Shown: positions 50,755 to 59,426 of the stretch, one piece after another
Numbering within the stretch: the stretch's first letter is position 1
Layout: every line of letters starts with the position of its first letter
Assembly (NCBI GenBank): GCA_904502285.1
Contig: CAJGEC010000008.1
Span: forward strand, 9,719-73,718
Length of the DNA stretch: 64,000 nt
Direction: 5' to 3'
From: an uncultured Alistipes sp.
Lineage (GTDB): Bacteria > Bacteroidota > Bacteroidia > Bacteroidales > Rikenellaceae
The notes under the pieces: model-generated
What the model saw: only the letters and a program-made list of their open reading frames with translations
Databases searched by the model: none
What the model was told of the DNA's origin: nothing
Made by a program: the position numbers and the translations under genes

Positions 50755-52167
50755 ATGAAAAAACTTTTCTATTTACTTCTCGCATTGCCTTTGGCACTCG
50801 TATCTTGCGAGAAACCCGTTGAGACCCCAGATGGTCCAACCCCAGACGTTGTTACCCTAAGCGTAACCTCTGAGAAGGAGGTTAATTTCACTGCCGAGGG
50901 TGGCGAGGCAACTATCGCATACACCTTGGAGAATGCCGTGGAGGAGGCTCTTGCAACCGCTTCTACCGAGGCTGAGTGGATCACCGTTGGCGATGTTACC
51001 GCATCAACCATCGCCTACAGCGTAGCTTCGAACGAGAACGAGGAGGAGCGTAGCGCTGTCATCACCGTAAGCTACAACGACCTCAAGCAGGAGGTAACCA
51101 TCAAGCAGGCTGGTGCTGAGGCACCTGTGGCTATCCAGGGCTGGGGCATCGTAGGCTCTTTCACCAACAACTGGGACTTGCAGAGCGTACTCTCTATGCC
51201 TTTGGAGGGTGGCTACTACGGAGTTAAGGGTTTGGAACTCAAAGCTACCGATACCTTTATGTTTGTGAAGGATGGTGCCTACACCGAGAGTTTCGGTAGC
51301 GCAGGTGCTCCTTGCGAGGCCAACTACTCTTACGACACCGTTAAGGCTGGTAGCAGCATCCGCGTAAAGGAGGATGGCACCTACGACATCTACCTCAACG
51401 AGTCTCTTACAAAATACTATATTATGAGCGAGGGTACTGACCCAAGCGAGGCTACCGAAGCCCTCAAGCCAGGTGAGATTGCTTGGTACGTAGCTGTTGG
51501 CCAAACAGAGGTAAGAATGAACACACAGAACAAATTCCTCGTGGCTAAGGATATCGTGCTTGGTGCAGAGGGTACCTTCACACTCTACAACAGCAACAAC
51601 AATACCTACTGTGCCGAGGGTACTTTCGAGACAAATAAGGCTATCAAGGTTGTTCGAGGCGACAAGAGTATCACCGTGAACTGCGATGCCGAGGCTAAGT
51701 ACGACATCTACTTCCGCGAGAGCGACAGCCTCGTATGGGTTGTTGATGCTGGCACAATGCCTAAGGAGGAGGTTGCTTGGACAAAGGTTGAGGGTGTTCA
51801 CTTCTACGACTACGATGTCCGAAACTTTGCAGTCTTCTTTATATCTAAGAGCTTGATTATCAACGTAGAGTTCTACAGTGGCGTAGATCCTGTAGGTTCA
51901 ATCATCCCTGAGGGTGTCTACTACGTAGGTGGCGATGAGAACGACAATGGTTACTATATCGACTCAAACCATAATGCCAGCAACCTCGACATCAACGGCA
52001 CCGAGTCACACCTACACTCAGGTACTATCGAGGTTAAGCATATCCCTGGTGGCTACGACTTCATCATCAATATCGTAAGTACACACCAGCAGAATATTAA
52101 TGTACGCTACACAGGTCCTGTGGCAGCCAACCCATATATGGGTCGTCCAATCTCTAACCCTGAGTAA
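50755..52167 (+). CDS. BACON and SusE/SusF-like lipoprotein
   Basis: A 470-residue lipoprotein with lipobox ALVSC (Cys19). Residues about 32-120 are a BACON module (EVNFTAEGGEATIAYTLEN, closing TIKQAG). Then two SusE/F-type starch-binding-like modules: GWGIVGSFTNNWDL (about 128) with FVKDGAYTESFG, and IAWYVAVGQ (about 240). The C-terminal part (from about 340) is unknown and beta-rich. SusE/F modules bind glycans on the cell surface; no adjacent SusC/D pair is visible, so it would be a stand-alone binder. Single gene with its own promoter and a 15-bp hairpin after it. Confidence 0.85.
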   Translation: MKKLFYLLLALPLALVSCEKPVETPDGPTPDVVTLSVTSEKEVNFTAEGGEATIAYTLENAVEEALATASTEAEWITVGDVTASTIAYSVASNENEEERSAVITVSYNDLKQEVTIKQAGAEAPVAIQGWGIVGSFTNNWDLQSVLSMPLEGGYYGVKGLELKATDTFMFVKDGAYTESFGSAGAPCEANYSYDTVKAGSSIRVKEDGTYDIYLNESLTKYYIMSEGTDPSEATEALKPGEIAWYVAVGQTEVRMNTQNKFLVAKDIVLGAEGTFTLYNSNNNTYCAEGTFETNKAIKVVRGDKSITVNCDAEAKYDIYFRESDSLVWVVDAGTMPKEEVAWTKVEGVHFYDYDVRNFAVFFISKSLIINVEFYSGVDPVGSIIPEGVYYVGGDENDNGYYIDSNHNASNLDINGTESHLHSGTIEVKHIPGGYDFIINIVSTHQQNINVRYTGPVAANPYMGRPISNPE

Positions 52168-52189
52168 CGAATTAGCATCATACCGACTA

Positions 52190-52228
52190 ACAAGGGCGTG
52201 TCCATATCTATCGTGGACACGCCTTTGT
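52190..52228 (+). terminator. Hairpin after the SusE-like lipoprotein
   Basis: ACAAGGGCGTGTCCA pairs with TGGACACGCCTTTGT (15 bp, one G-T, 9-base loop). The run after it is not T-rich. Confidence 0.75.
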
Positions 52229-52488
52229 TGCAAACTTCCTAATCGCCCAATGGTTTGTTTCCCTCCTCGCTGCCCAAATTCAATCTAAAAGGTCCCCCTA
52301 AGATTTCGCCTTTCGCCTAATAACGAGAGGTGATTTTTTGTATTCTCTCCAAACAATGTCCCTGAGAGTGTTGTTCGTTTGGGAAATATTTTCTAAATTT
52401 GTAGTGCTATTGGATAAATAGCAGACATATTGAAAGTGTTTTTCGTAAGTCCTAATCTGAAAATGTGGTAGTTTTCAAAAGCAAAAGG

Positions 52489-52596
52489 ATGATGAGCAAC
52501 ACTCATTTCTTGTATAGCTATGTGGCTGTACGCATTCAGCGTACCTATCCCCATACTATCCAAGTGTGGGGCATTGTATCGTTTATTTTTGCTTAG
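52489..52596 (+). other. Short open frame, possible gene remnant
   Basis: A 35-codon frame starting ATGATGAGC and ending at TAG. It encodes THFLYSYVAVRIQRTYPHT and then a hydrophobic end (WGIVSFIFA). An exact -7 box lies about 90 bases upstream. The peptide is not recognised; it could be a remnant, a small membrane peptide or chance. Low confidence that it is a gene. Confidence 0.25.
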
Positions 52597-52704
52597 GTCA
52601 TACCACAACCTTCAGATTGATAAACGGGAATCATCTCCACACTTTCTTTTTTTGTAATACCTGTCGTAGGAGCTGAGACAGACATCAACAAATTAATTGT
52701 TACT

Positions 52705-53121
52705 ATGGGATTCTTTGATTTATTTCGATCACGATCTAAGGATGACCGCTTTGGACATATCAAAGCACTGATCGCATTATCGCTAATTGATGGAAAAATA
52801 GATGACACTGAAAAAGGGATCATCATTGCAATATGCGAACGAGAAGGAATATCACGGAGGGATTTAGAAGAGTTTATTAGAGATTATAAATCCATTGAAT
52901 ATGTTATGCCATCAGATATTAACACACGAGAAAAATATCTTAATGACATGGTGTGCCTAATGCTTGCTGATGGACATATTAAGAATGAAGAGGTAATGTG
53001 TTGCAAGTTGATTGCAAAATCATTCGGCTACAAACCCGAAGTTATCGACGCTATGATATTGGATATTATACGCGAATTAGATGCAGAGGATGAGATAACT
53101 TTTGATAATCCTATCTTCTAA
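52705..53121 (+). CDS. TerB-like protein
   Basis: A 138-residue helical protein of the TerB/DjlA-N type: HIKALIALSLIDGKIDDTEK, then REGISRRDLEEF and MVCLMLADGHIKNEEVMCC, with the duplicated D-G-x-I motif typical of the family. TerB proteins sit in stress and phage-resistance gene groups, often at membranes. It heads a group of three small membrane proteins (12, 27 and 25-base gaps), all AT-rich compared with flanking genes, which suggests a horizontally acquired unit. Confidence 0.82.
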   Translation: MGFFDLFRSRSKDDRFGHIKALIALSLIDGKIDDTEKGIIIAICEREGISRRDLEEFIRDYKSIEYVMPSDINTREKYLNDMVCLMLADGHIKNEEVMCCKLIAKSFGYKPEVIDAMILDIIRELDAEDEITFDNPIF

Positions 53122-53133
53122 TCTTATTTACCT

Positions 53134-53541
53134 ATGAATGATTCAATTATTAAAACAATTTGCAAATCTGTAGTTGCAGTTGTTGGGGGCAACTTATTAG
53201 GCTTCCTCTTAGAATTCTTACTTTTGATGGTATTTGGATGGTTAATGGATTTTGGATTGCTTTGGTTTCTAATCATAGGAACATCGCTTCTTCCTATAAT
53301 AACATGTGTACCAGTTGGACTAACAGTTTTTCTGACAAAACTATTTAATAATAGAATTGCAGGAATCGTGTTTGGTTTACTTATCTCGATTTGGCTAATT
53401 ATAACCACTATTGAATTTTGGGTATTTTTGTTTCAATTCGATGTATCTGATAGCGATTGGTTTAAGGCTATTGCTATTACATTAACAATGGTGTGTGATA
53501 TTATAGCCTCATTTTACGTACCATTTGAATTACAGGAATAA
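53134..53541 (+). CDS. Small multi-pass membrane protein
   Basis: A 135-residue protein with about four transmembrane helices (VVGGNLLGFLLEFLLLMVFG, LWFLIIGTSLLPIITCVPV, IVFGLLISIWLIITTIEFWV, and one near 110-128). No motif recognised. It lies 12 bases after the TerB-like gene, so a TerB-membrane-protein unit is likely. AT-rich. Confidence 0.7.
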   Translation: MNDSIIKTICKSVVAVVGGNLLGFLLEFLLLMVFGWLMDFGLLWFLIIGTSLLPIITCVPVGLTVFLTKLFNNRIAGIVFGLLISIWLIITTIEFWVFLFQFDVSDSDWFKAIAITLTMVCDIIASFYVPFELQE

Positions 53542-53568
53542 TGTTGTATAATTAAATTACGAAATATT

Positions 53569-53922
53569 ATGGATGTCTTATTTCTTGCTATTTCCGCAAT
53601 ATCATTTATTGCAGCATTTGGAATTCACATTCAAGCTTCAAATTCAAGCGATGGATGGTGTGGGTATATGGCAATCCCTTGGATGAGTGCTATTCCATGG
53701 ATAAGTGGTTTTGTCTTAGCTGTCATTCCACAATCACTACTATTCAATATTAGTTGGTGGTGGTTATTCCTAATTAACATTCCTGTTGTTTACATTCTAG
53801 GTCCATTATTTACAGGATTTATCTTGCGAAGAATAGCAAGTGGAAAGGGCGCTGGAATTGATGTTATCACCTCGCTTTGTATTGCTGTTATAACATTAGT
53901 AATAGGTATCATATTAAGGTGA
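53569..53922 (+). CDS. Small multi-pass membrane protein
   Basis: A 117-residue protein with three to four transmembrane helices (FLAISAISFIAAFGIHI, WISGFVLAVIPQSLLF, WWWLFLINIPVVYILGP, VITSLCIAVITLVIGIIL). Unrecognised; AT-rich. 27 bases after the previous membrane protein. Confidence 0.68.
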   Translation: MDVLFLAISAISFIAAFGIHIQASNSSDGWCGYMAIPWMSAIPWISGFVLAVIPQSLLFNISWWWLFLINIPVVYILGPLFTGFILRRIASGKGAGIDVITSLCIAVITLVIGIILR

Positions 53923-53947
53923 GATAGATAACAATATAATTATTACT

Positions 53948-54268
53948 ATGAAGGTCTTAAGATTTTTCACAAGGAATTGGCTATTGATAATGGCCATTTT
54001 GTTACTATTATGCTTATTCAACATGCCATACGGCTACTATCAATTACTACGTTTTGTAGCAATGATAGTATTTGGCATTAGTGCATTTAACTATGGATCT
54101 AAGCATAATAGTCAATTGATGATAATAATGGGCGTATTAGTTCTTCTTTTTCAGCCATTTTTCCCAATTGCATTAGGTAGAATTATATGGAACATCATCG
54201 ATGTCATAGTTGCAATATTCTTACTATACCTGTGGTATAAAGAAGTTAGCATCAAGAAAAAGAGATGA
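53948..54268 (+). CDS. Small multi-pass membrane protein
   Basis: A 106-residue protein with three to four hydrophobic segments (LLIMAILLLLCLFNMP, FVAMIVFGISAFNYG, LMIIMGVLVLLFQPFFPI, VIVAIFLLYLWYK) and a basic C-terminus. Unrecognised. Last gene of the AT-rich group; the 41-nt hairpin begins 22 bases after its stop codon. Confidence 0.68.
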   Translation: MKVLRFFTRNWLLIMAILLLLCLFNMPYGYYQLLRFVAMIVFGISAFNYGSKHNSQLMIIMGVLVLLFQPFFPIALGRIIWNIIDVIVAIFLLYLWYKEVSIKKKR

Positions 54269-54289
54269 GACTTTTATTTTAATACAATA

Positions 54290-54330
54290 GTGGCGTATGT
54301 AGTGAACCTTGTTGTTCGCTCATACGCCAC
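54290..54330 (+). repeat. 41-nt hairpin element, copy 2
   Basis: Same structure as copy 1 at 15861-15901: the 10-bp GTGGCGTATG/CATACGCCAC stem, AGTGAAC/GTTCGCT inner stem and five-base loop, differing at two bases (one unpaired, one in the loop). The right flank also shares about 30 bases with gaps (ending GGAAGATGC). It lies at the 3' end of the second accessory patch. Confidence 0.8.
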
Positions 54331-54475
54331 ATTTGGATATTTATACAACTTCTTCGGAAGATGCGCTATCAAGGTGTCCTGTTTCTCGCAAAAGATAATC
54401 CCTAAAATCGGTCAGTAGCACATTAACAATCTATCCGCAAGGGAGGGTTGTTTCTTGATACCGCAGGAGGGCTGG

Positions 54476-56977
54476 TTACTCGGTCTTAACCACAATCTTT
54501 GCTGGCTTAAGGCCCTTGGCTGTCGCCGTAAGGGTTATTTCACCAGAAGTATCAGTGCTCTGAACAATGGCCGTCATCATACCGCTAAAGACCTCCATCT
54601 CTGGAACGTGGAACAACTCCGTAGAGACCGTACTACCATTAGCACCAGCACGATAGAAACCTTCACCACTAACCCTATAGCTAATCCTATGAGAGGCATT
54701 AGGGCATAGGTTGCCATCCTTATCCACCACACGCACGGTGATAAACGAGAGGTCGCTGGCATCGGCCTTGATGACATCCCTATCGGCCTCAAGTTCGATA
54801 TGGTGAGGCTTGCCTGCAGTGACCATAGTACGCTCGGCAACGGGGTTACCCTCCACGTCGTAGGCAACGACCTTAACCTCTCCTGGCTCGTAAACCGTAT
54901 CCATCCACATCAGGCGATAGCGACTCTGGCGTGTGAAGCTCGTAGCACTCTCCTCCTTATCCATAGTATTTTCGGCCGTAACGCTCATATCCTTGCAACG
55001 AACACCCTGGCTCACACCATTGATGAAGAGTTCAGCCTTAGGGTAGTTAGTATAGACAAATATCGGGGTCACCTCGCCCTCACGGCCCTCCCAGTTCCAG
55101 TGGGGAAGGATATGAAGGGTCTCCGCCTCACGATTCCAGTGGCTACGATAGAGGTAGTAGCGATCCTTCGGTAGACCCGCAAGGTCCACAATACCAAAGA
55201 GCGACGAGTGGCTTGGCCAATCGGTATAGTAGGGCGTAGGCTCGCCAAGATAGTCGAAACCAGTCCACACAAACTCGCCTATACACCACTCGAAGTCGTC
55301 GTGCCAGATCCAGTCGTCCTCAGGCAAATTCGACCATCCACAATGCTCAACATCGTAAGACGACGAGTGATGGTCGGCATACTTCTGCATCGAACGACGC
55401 TCGACAGGGAACTTATAGATGCCACGACTACTTACCGTCGAGGCGGTCTCTGAGCCGAGGATAATCTGCTGGGGCAGACGCAAGTAGTTGTCGGGATAGC
55501 GGTGTGGGCGATAATTAAATCCTGCGACATCCATCACCGCAGCCATATTATTATGTACCACATTGTGAGGCTGATCCATACCCTGAGTCACAAGGCGTGT
55601 GGGGTCCTCGCGATGGCATATATCCTGCAACATACGCGACAACTTGGCACCCCAGATAACATCGCCCTGATCGGGTACCTCATTGCCAATGCACCACATA
55701 ACAACACTTGGATTGTTGCGGTAGTGGTGGATGAGGTTCACAAGGTCGCGCTCGGCCCACTCATCAAAATATTTGTGGTAGCCATTCTTCACCTTCGCCG
55801 TGCGCCACTCATCGAAGGACTCGACCATAAGCATCATACCCATCTCGTCGCAAGCCTCGACAAGTTCTGGGGCAGGCATATTGTGTGAGGTGCGGATAGC
55901 ATTACAGCCCATATCCTTCATAATGCGAATCTGGCGACGGATAGCAGCCTCGTTCACCGCAGCACCCAATGGGCCGAGGTCGTGGTGGTTGCAGACACCC
56001 TTGAACTTCGTAGGCTCACCATTGAGGAACATACCCTTATCGGGGATTATCTCCAACGTGCGGATGCCAAAGCGTGTGGTGTACTGATCGCGAAGCTCCT
56101 CGCCCACAAAAATCTGTGATGAGGCGCTATAGAGGCGAGGCTCATCCACCGACCATAACAGAGGGTCGGCAATATCTATGCTCTGCTCGAAGAGGTCGGT
56201 CTCGTACCTGCTCAAGAGACCCTCGGCAGTGGCAACAACCCTTCCATCCGGGTCGTTGATGGTGGTAAGGATACGGCACTTTTCGCGCTTAACACCCTCT
56301 GGCATAGTTACCTTCGTGCGCAAGACTACCTTAGCGTAATCCTCTGTTACAGTAGGTGTTGTGAGTTGGGTTCCCCACACTGGCACGTGTACCTCGTCGG
56401 TAAGCACGAGGTGTACGTTGCGGTAGAGACCCGCACCTGGGTACCAACGCGACGAGTCATTCTCATTCTCAAGGCGCACGGCAAGTTCATTGACACCCTC
56501 CCGAACGTATGGCGTCACGTCGAAGTGGAACGAGTTATAGCCGTAGGGCCAGAAACCGACCTCCACGCCATTGACATAGACACGCGCCTGACTCATCGCA
56601 CCATCAAAGATGAGTGTAGCACATCTGCCTTCATCGAAATCCTCAATCTCGAAGTCGAGACGATACCAACCAACACCGACAAAGGGGAGACCTCCCGTGC
56701 GGCCAGCGTGTTCCATTGCCTCATGCTGACCATCCTGTGTGATGGCTACGTTCTGCTGGTCGTTATGGATGCTAAAAGGACCATAGATAGCCCAGTCGTG
56801 AGGCACGACAACCTCCTGCCACGCACTATCGTCGTAACCCACGTTTTTGAAGTCGGCACTATCCTCACGAGTAAAGCGCCAACCACGCACCAAGAGTTGC
56901 TCACTGCGCTGAGCATCAGCCACAAACGGCATAGCAATTAGGCATATAGCCAACAATGCGAGTCGTCTCATATTCAT
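54476..56977 (-). CDS. Glycoside hydrolase family 2 enzyme (beta-galactosidase-like)
   Basis: An 833-residue secreted glycosidase. Signal peptide cleaved near FVADAQ. GH2 sugar-binding domain (about 20-195, with GRTGGLPFVGVGWYR), immunoglobulin-like domain (about 200-295), TIM barrel (about 300-600) with acid/base Glu in MWCIGNEVPDQG and probable nucleophile in ILGSETASTV, and a C-terminal DUF4982-type and a further beta domain (from about 640). This architecture is common in Bacteroidales beta-galactosidases that act on plant or host glycans; the exact linkage is not deducible. It is a single gene with no adjacent SusC/D genes. Confidence 0.9.
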   Translation of the reverse strand: MNMRRLALLAICLIAMPFVADAQRSEQLLVRGWRFTREDSADFKNVGYDDSAWQEVVVPHDWAIYGPFSIHNDQQNVAITQDGQHEAMEHAGRTGGLPFVGVGWYRLDFEIEDFDEGRCATLIFDGAMSQARVYVNGVEVGFWPYGYNSFHFDVTPYVREGVNELAVRLENENDSSRWYPGAGLYRNVHLVLTDEVHVPVWGTQLTTPTVTEDYAKVVLRTKVTMPEGVKREKCRILTTINDPDGRVVATAEGLLSRYETDLFEQSIDIADPLLWSVDEPRLYSASSQIFVGEELRDQYTTRFGIRTLEIIPDKGMFLNGEPTKFKGVCNHHDLGPLGAAVNEAAIRRQIRIMKDMGCNAIRTSHNMPAPELVEACDEMGMMLMVESFDEWRTAKVKNGYHKYFDEWAERDLVNLIHHYRNNPSVVMWCIGNEVPDQGDVIWGAKLSRMLQDICHREDPTRLVTQGMDQPHNVVHNNMAAVMDVAGFNYRPHRYPDNYLRLPQQIILGSETASTVSSRGIYKFPVERRSMQKYADHHSSSYDVEHCGWSNLPEDDWIWHDDFEWCIGEFVWTGFDYLGEPTPYYTDWPSHSSLFGIVDLAGLPKDRYYLYRSHWNREAETLHILPHWNWEGREGEVTPIFVYTNYPKAELFINGVSQGVRCKDMSVTAENTMDKEESATSFTRQSRYRLMWMDTVYEPGEVKVVAYDVEGNPVAERTMVTAGKPHHIELEADRDVIKADASDLSFITVRVVDKDGNLCPNASHRISYRVSGEGFYRAGANGSTVSTELFHVPEMEVFSGMMTAIVQSTDTSGEITLTATAKGLKPAKIVVKTE

Positions 56978-57151
56978 CGGTTAATTAGTTTAAAGGTCAA
57001 AGTAATGGTCTAATCTATTGCACAAAAATAGCATAAATTATAAACTTTGCCAAATCTCCTCAACTTATATATACAAGATATCTCCATTTAGTTGTGGCTA
57101 AAGTAAAAAAATAGTAGAGCAGAATAAGATATGTTTTTTCGATTTTTTTTG

Positions 57152-57159
57152 TATCTTTG
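57152..57159 (+). promoter_or_regulatory. -7 box of the NCS2 permease gene
   Basis: TATCTTTG, exact match, 33 bases before the ATG at 57185; it excludes the frame start at 57131, which is upstream of the promoter. Confidence 0.75.
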
Positions 57160-57184
57160 TCATAATATTAGCTCAAACAAACAG

Positions 57185-58471
57185 ATGATAGAGAAACTTT
57201 TTGGTCTTAACAAGCAAGAGACCACAATCCGCACAGAGGTAATGGCGGGTATCACCACCTTCCTCACCATGGCATATATCTTGGCCATAAACCCAAGCAT
57301 CCTCGCTGAGACGGGTATGGATAGGGGCGCACTCTTCACTACTACAGTCCTAATGTCGGCTCTGCCAACAATATTTATGGGACTCTACGCCAAACTACCC
57401 TTGGCTCTCGCCCCAGGAATGGGACTCAATGCCTTCTTCGCCTATACGGTTTGTATGGTTATGGGCTACTCGTGGCAATTTGCCTTGACCGCCGTATTTC
57501 TTGAGGGCTTGGTGTTCCTGCTTCTCACGGTGACAAACCTCCGCGAAAAGATTGTAGATGTCATCCCTGCCTCGCTGAAGAAGGCTATCAGCGCAGGTAT
57601 CGGACTCTACATCGCCTTCATCGGCCTAAAGAGCGCTGGTGTCATCGTAAACAACGAGGCTACGTTGGTGTCGTTGGGCAACCTATCCTCTGGTTCAGCG
57701 CTCTTGGCCTCTATCGGCATCTTGATAACCTCCGTGATGCTCATCAAACGAGTTAAGGGTGCACTGCTCTTCGGCATCCTCATAACCACACTAATAGGCA
57801 TCCCATTGGGTGTTACGCACCTCACTGGCATATTTAGTATTCCGCCCTCTATCGAGCCTATATTTATGAAGTTCGAGTGGGATCATATCCTCTCTAAAGA
57901 TATGGTTATCATCGTCTTCACCTTCCTCTTTGTCGATCTCTTCGACTGCATAGGAACTGTGATTGGCGTGACCAGTCGCGCAAATATGGTCAAGGAGGAT
58001 GGCAAGATTCCCCACCTCAGAGAGATATTTATGGTGGACTCTATCTCTACGGCTGCTGGCGCTATGATGGGAACAAGCACCGTGGCTGTATATGTGGAGA
58101 GTGCTGCTGGTGTGAACGAGGGTGGTCGCAGTGGCCTTACCGCCACCGTTACTGGCATCTGCTTCCTCGTTGCACTCTTCTTTGCCCCACTCTTCCTGGC
58201 TATCCCAGCCGCCGCAACAACCCCCGTATTGGTGTTGGTCGGTTTGATGATGATGGGCTCGGTGCTTGAGATCGACTTCAGTGACTATACCGAGGCTATA
58301 CCAGCCTTCGTCTGCTTCCTGCTTATGCCCCTGACCTACAGTATCTCGGATGGTATCGTTCTGGGACACCTAAGCTACATATTCATCAACCTACTCAGTG
58401 GCAACCACAAGAAACTTACATTGGGAATGTATCTCTTGGCTGCATTCTTCCTAATAAAATTCTTGATATAA
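57185..58471 (+). CDS. NCS2-family purine permease (AzgA-like)
   Basis: A 428-residue inner-membrane transporter with about 13-14 helices. Family signatures: AGITTFLTMAYILAINPSIL near the N-terminus, ALAPGMGLNAFFAYTV, and the substrate-site segments SAGIGLYIAFIGLKSAG and GTSTVAVYVESAAGVNEGGR. This matches the AzgA/PbuG branch, which imports adenine, guanine or hypoxanthine with protons. The start at ATG 57185 follows from the promoter at 57152. No neighbouring purine gene, so substrate is not fixed. Confidence 0.92.
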   Translation: MIEKLFGLNKQETTIRTEVMAGITTFLTMAYILAINPSILAETGMDRGALFTTTVLMSALPTIFMGLYAKLPLALAPGMGLNAFFAYTVCMVMGYSWQFALTAVFLEGLVFLLLTVTNLREKIVDVIPASLKKAISAGIGLYIAFIGLKSAGVIVNNEATLVSLGNLSSGSALLASIGILITSVMLIKRVKGALLFGILITTLIGIPLGVTHLTGIFSIPPSIEPIFMKFEWDHILSKDMVIIVFTFLFVDLFDCIGTVIGVTSRANMVKEDGKIPHLREIFMVDSISTAAGAMMGTSTVAVYVESAAGVNEGGRSGLTATVTGICFLVALFFAPLFLAIPAAATTPVLVLVGLMMMGSVLEIDFSDYTEAIPAFVCFLLMPLTYSISDGIVLGHLSYIFINLLSGNHKKLTLGMYLLAAFFLIKFLI

Positions 58472-58527
58472 CAATCATTCGTCGTAGCATAGGTGTACCG
58501 ACTATGAGGTTATTCCAAATTTTATAG

Positions 58528-58535
58528 TAACTTTG
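58528..58535 (+). promoter_or_regulatory. -7 box of panB
   Basis: TAACTTTG, exact match, 51 bases before the ATG at 58586. Confidence 0.7.
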
Positions 58536-58585
58536 CGGGCGAAAAGATAGAATGATATAAACACTTGTAACTCTTTCACAAAACT

Positions 58586-59401
58586 ATGTCTGTAGAAAGC
58601 ACAGTAAGAGCCGTGACGACACTACGTCTTACGGAGATGAAACAGCGTGGCGAGAAGATTGCTATGCTCACCTCTTATGACTACTCGATGGCTAAAATCG
58701 TGGATCAGGCGGGTATCGACGTAATCCTCGTTGGTGACTCAGCAGCCAATGTTATGGCGGGTTTTGAGACCACGTTGCCCATCACACTCGATATGATGAT
58801 CTACCACGCTAAGTCTGTCGTTCGCGCCGTAGAGCGTGCCTTGGTCGTTGTAGACCTCCCCTTCGGAACCTATCAGGGTAACTCAAAGGTAGCCCTCGAC
58901 TCAGCAGTACGCATTATGAAGGAGACCGAGGCTGACGCCGTAAAACTTGAGGGTGGCGAGGAGATTCTGGAGTCGGTGACACGTATACTCTCGGCAGGCA
59001 TCCCCGTTATGGGTCACCTCGGACTAACCCCACAGTCGATTCATAAGTTCGGCACCTACAACGTACGAGCAAAGGATGAGGCCGAGGCCGAGAAACTTAT
59101 TCGCGATGCTCACCTCTTGGAGGATGCTGGTTGCTTCGCCTTGGTATTGGAGAAGATTCCTGCCGTTCTGGGCAAGCGTGTCTCTGAGGAGTTACACATA
59201 CCAACCATCGGTATCGGTGCGGGTGGCTCGACAGATGGTCAGGTGCTTGTTGCTCACGATATGCTCGGCATCACCCAAGCCTTCTCACCCCGTTTCTTGC
59301 GTCGCTATGCCGACCTTGGCACAACAATCTCTGAGGCCGTAGGTCACTATGTAGATGATGTGAAGAGCCGCGACTTCCCAAACCAGAAGGAGCAGTACTA
59401 A
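58586..59401 (+). CDS. panB: 3-methyl-2-oxobutanoate hydroxymethyltransferase
   Basis: A 271-residue TIM-barrel enzyme of pantothenate (coenzyme A) synthesis, adding a hydroxymethyl group from methylene-tetrahydrofolate to alpha-ketoisovalerate. Family motifs: MLTSYDYSMAKIVDQAGID, ILVGDSAANVMAGFETTLPI, DLPFGTYQ, VKLEGG, PVMGHLGLTPQS and TIGIGAGGSTDGQVLVAHD with the catalytic Glu in LVLEKIPA. The length is typical. The next gene, obg, starts 25 bases later and is probably cotranscribed, although their functions are unrelated. Confidence 0.96.
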   Translation: MSVESTVRAVTTLRLTEMKQRGEKIAMLTSYDYSMAKIVDQAGIDVILVGDSAANVMAGFETTLPITLDMMIYHAKSVVRAVERALVVVDLPFGTYQGNSKVALDSAVRIMKETEADAVKLEGGEEILESVTRILSAGIPVMGHLGLTPQSIHKFGTYNVRAKDEAEAEKLIRDAHLLEDAGCFALVLEKIPAVLGKRVSEELHIPTIGIGAGGSTDGQVLVAHDMLGITQAFSPRFLRRYADLGTTISEAVGHYVDDVKSRDFPNQKEQY

Positions 59402-59426
59402 TTTTAGAATATAACAACGTAGATAT

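Larger units (their letters stand above)
52168..52704. other. Non-coding stretch before the second accessory patch
   Basis: 537 bases. Contents: the hairpin above, an exact -7 box TAAATTTG (52394-52401) with no gene directly after it, a short frame 52489-52596, and a 6-bp hairpin GTACGC/GCGTAC near 52530. The stretch becomes AT-rich toward the right. It may hold the remnant of an earlier insertion or a small RNA. Confidence 0.5.
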
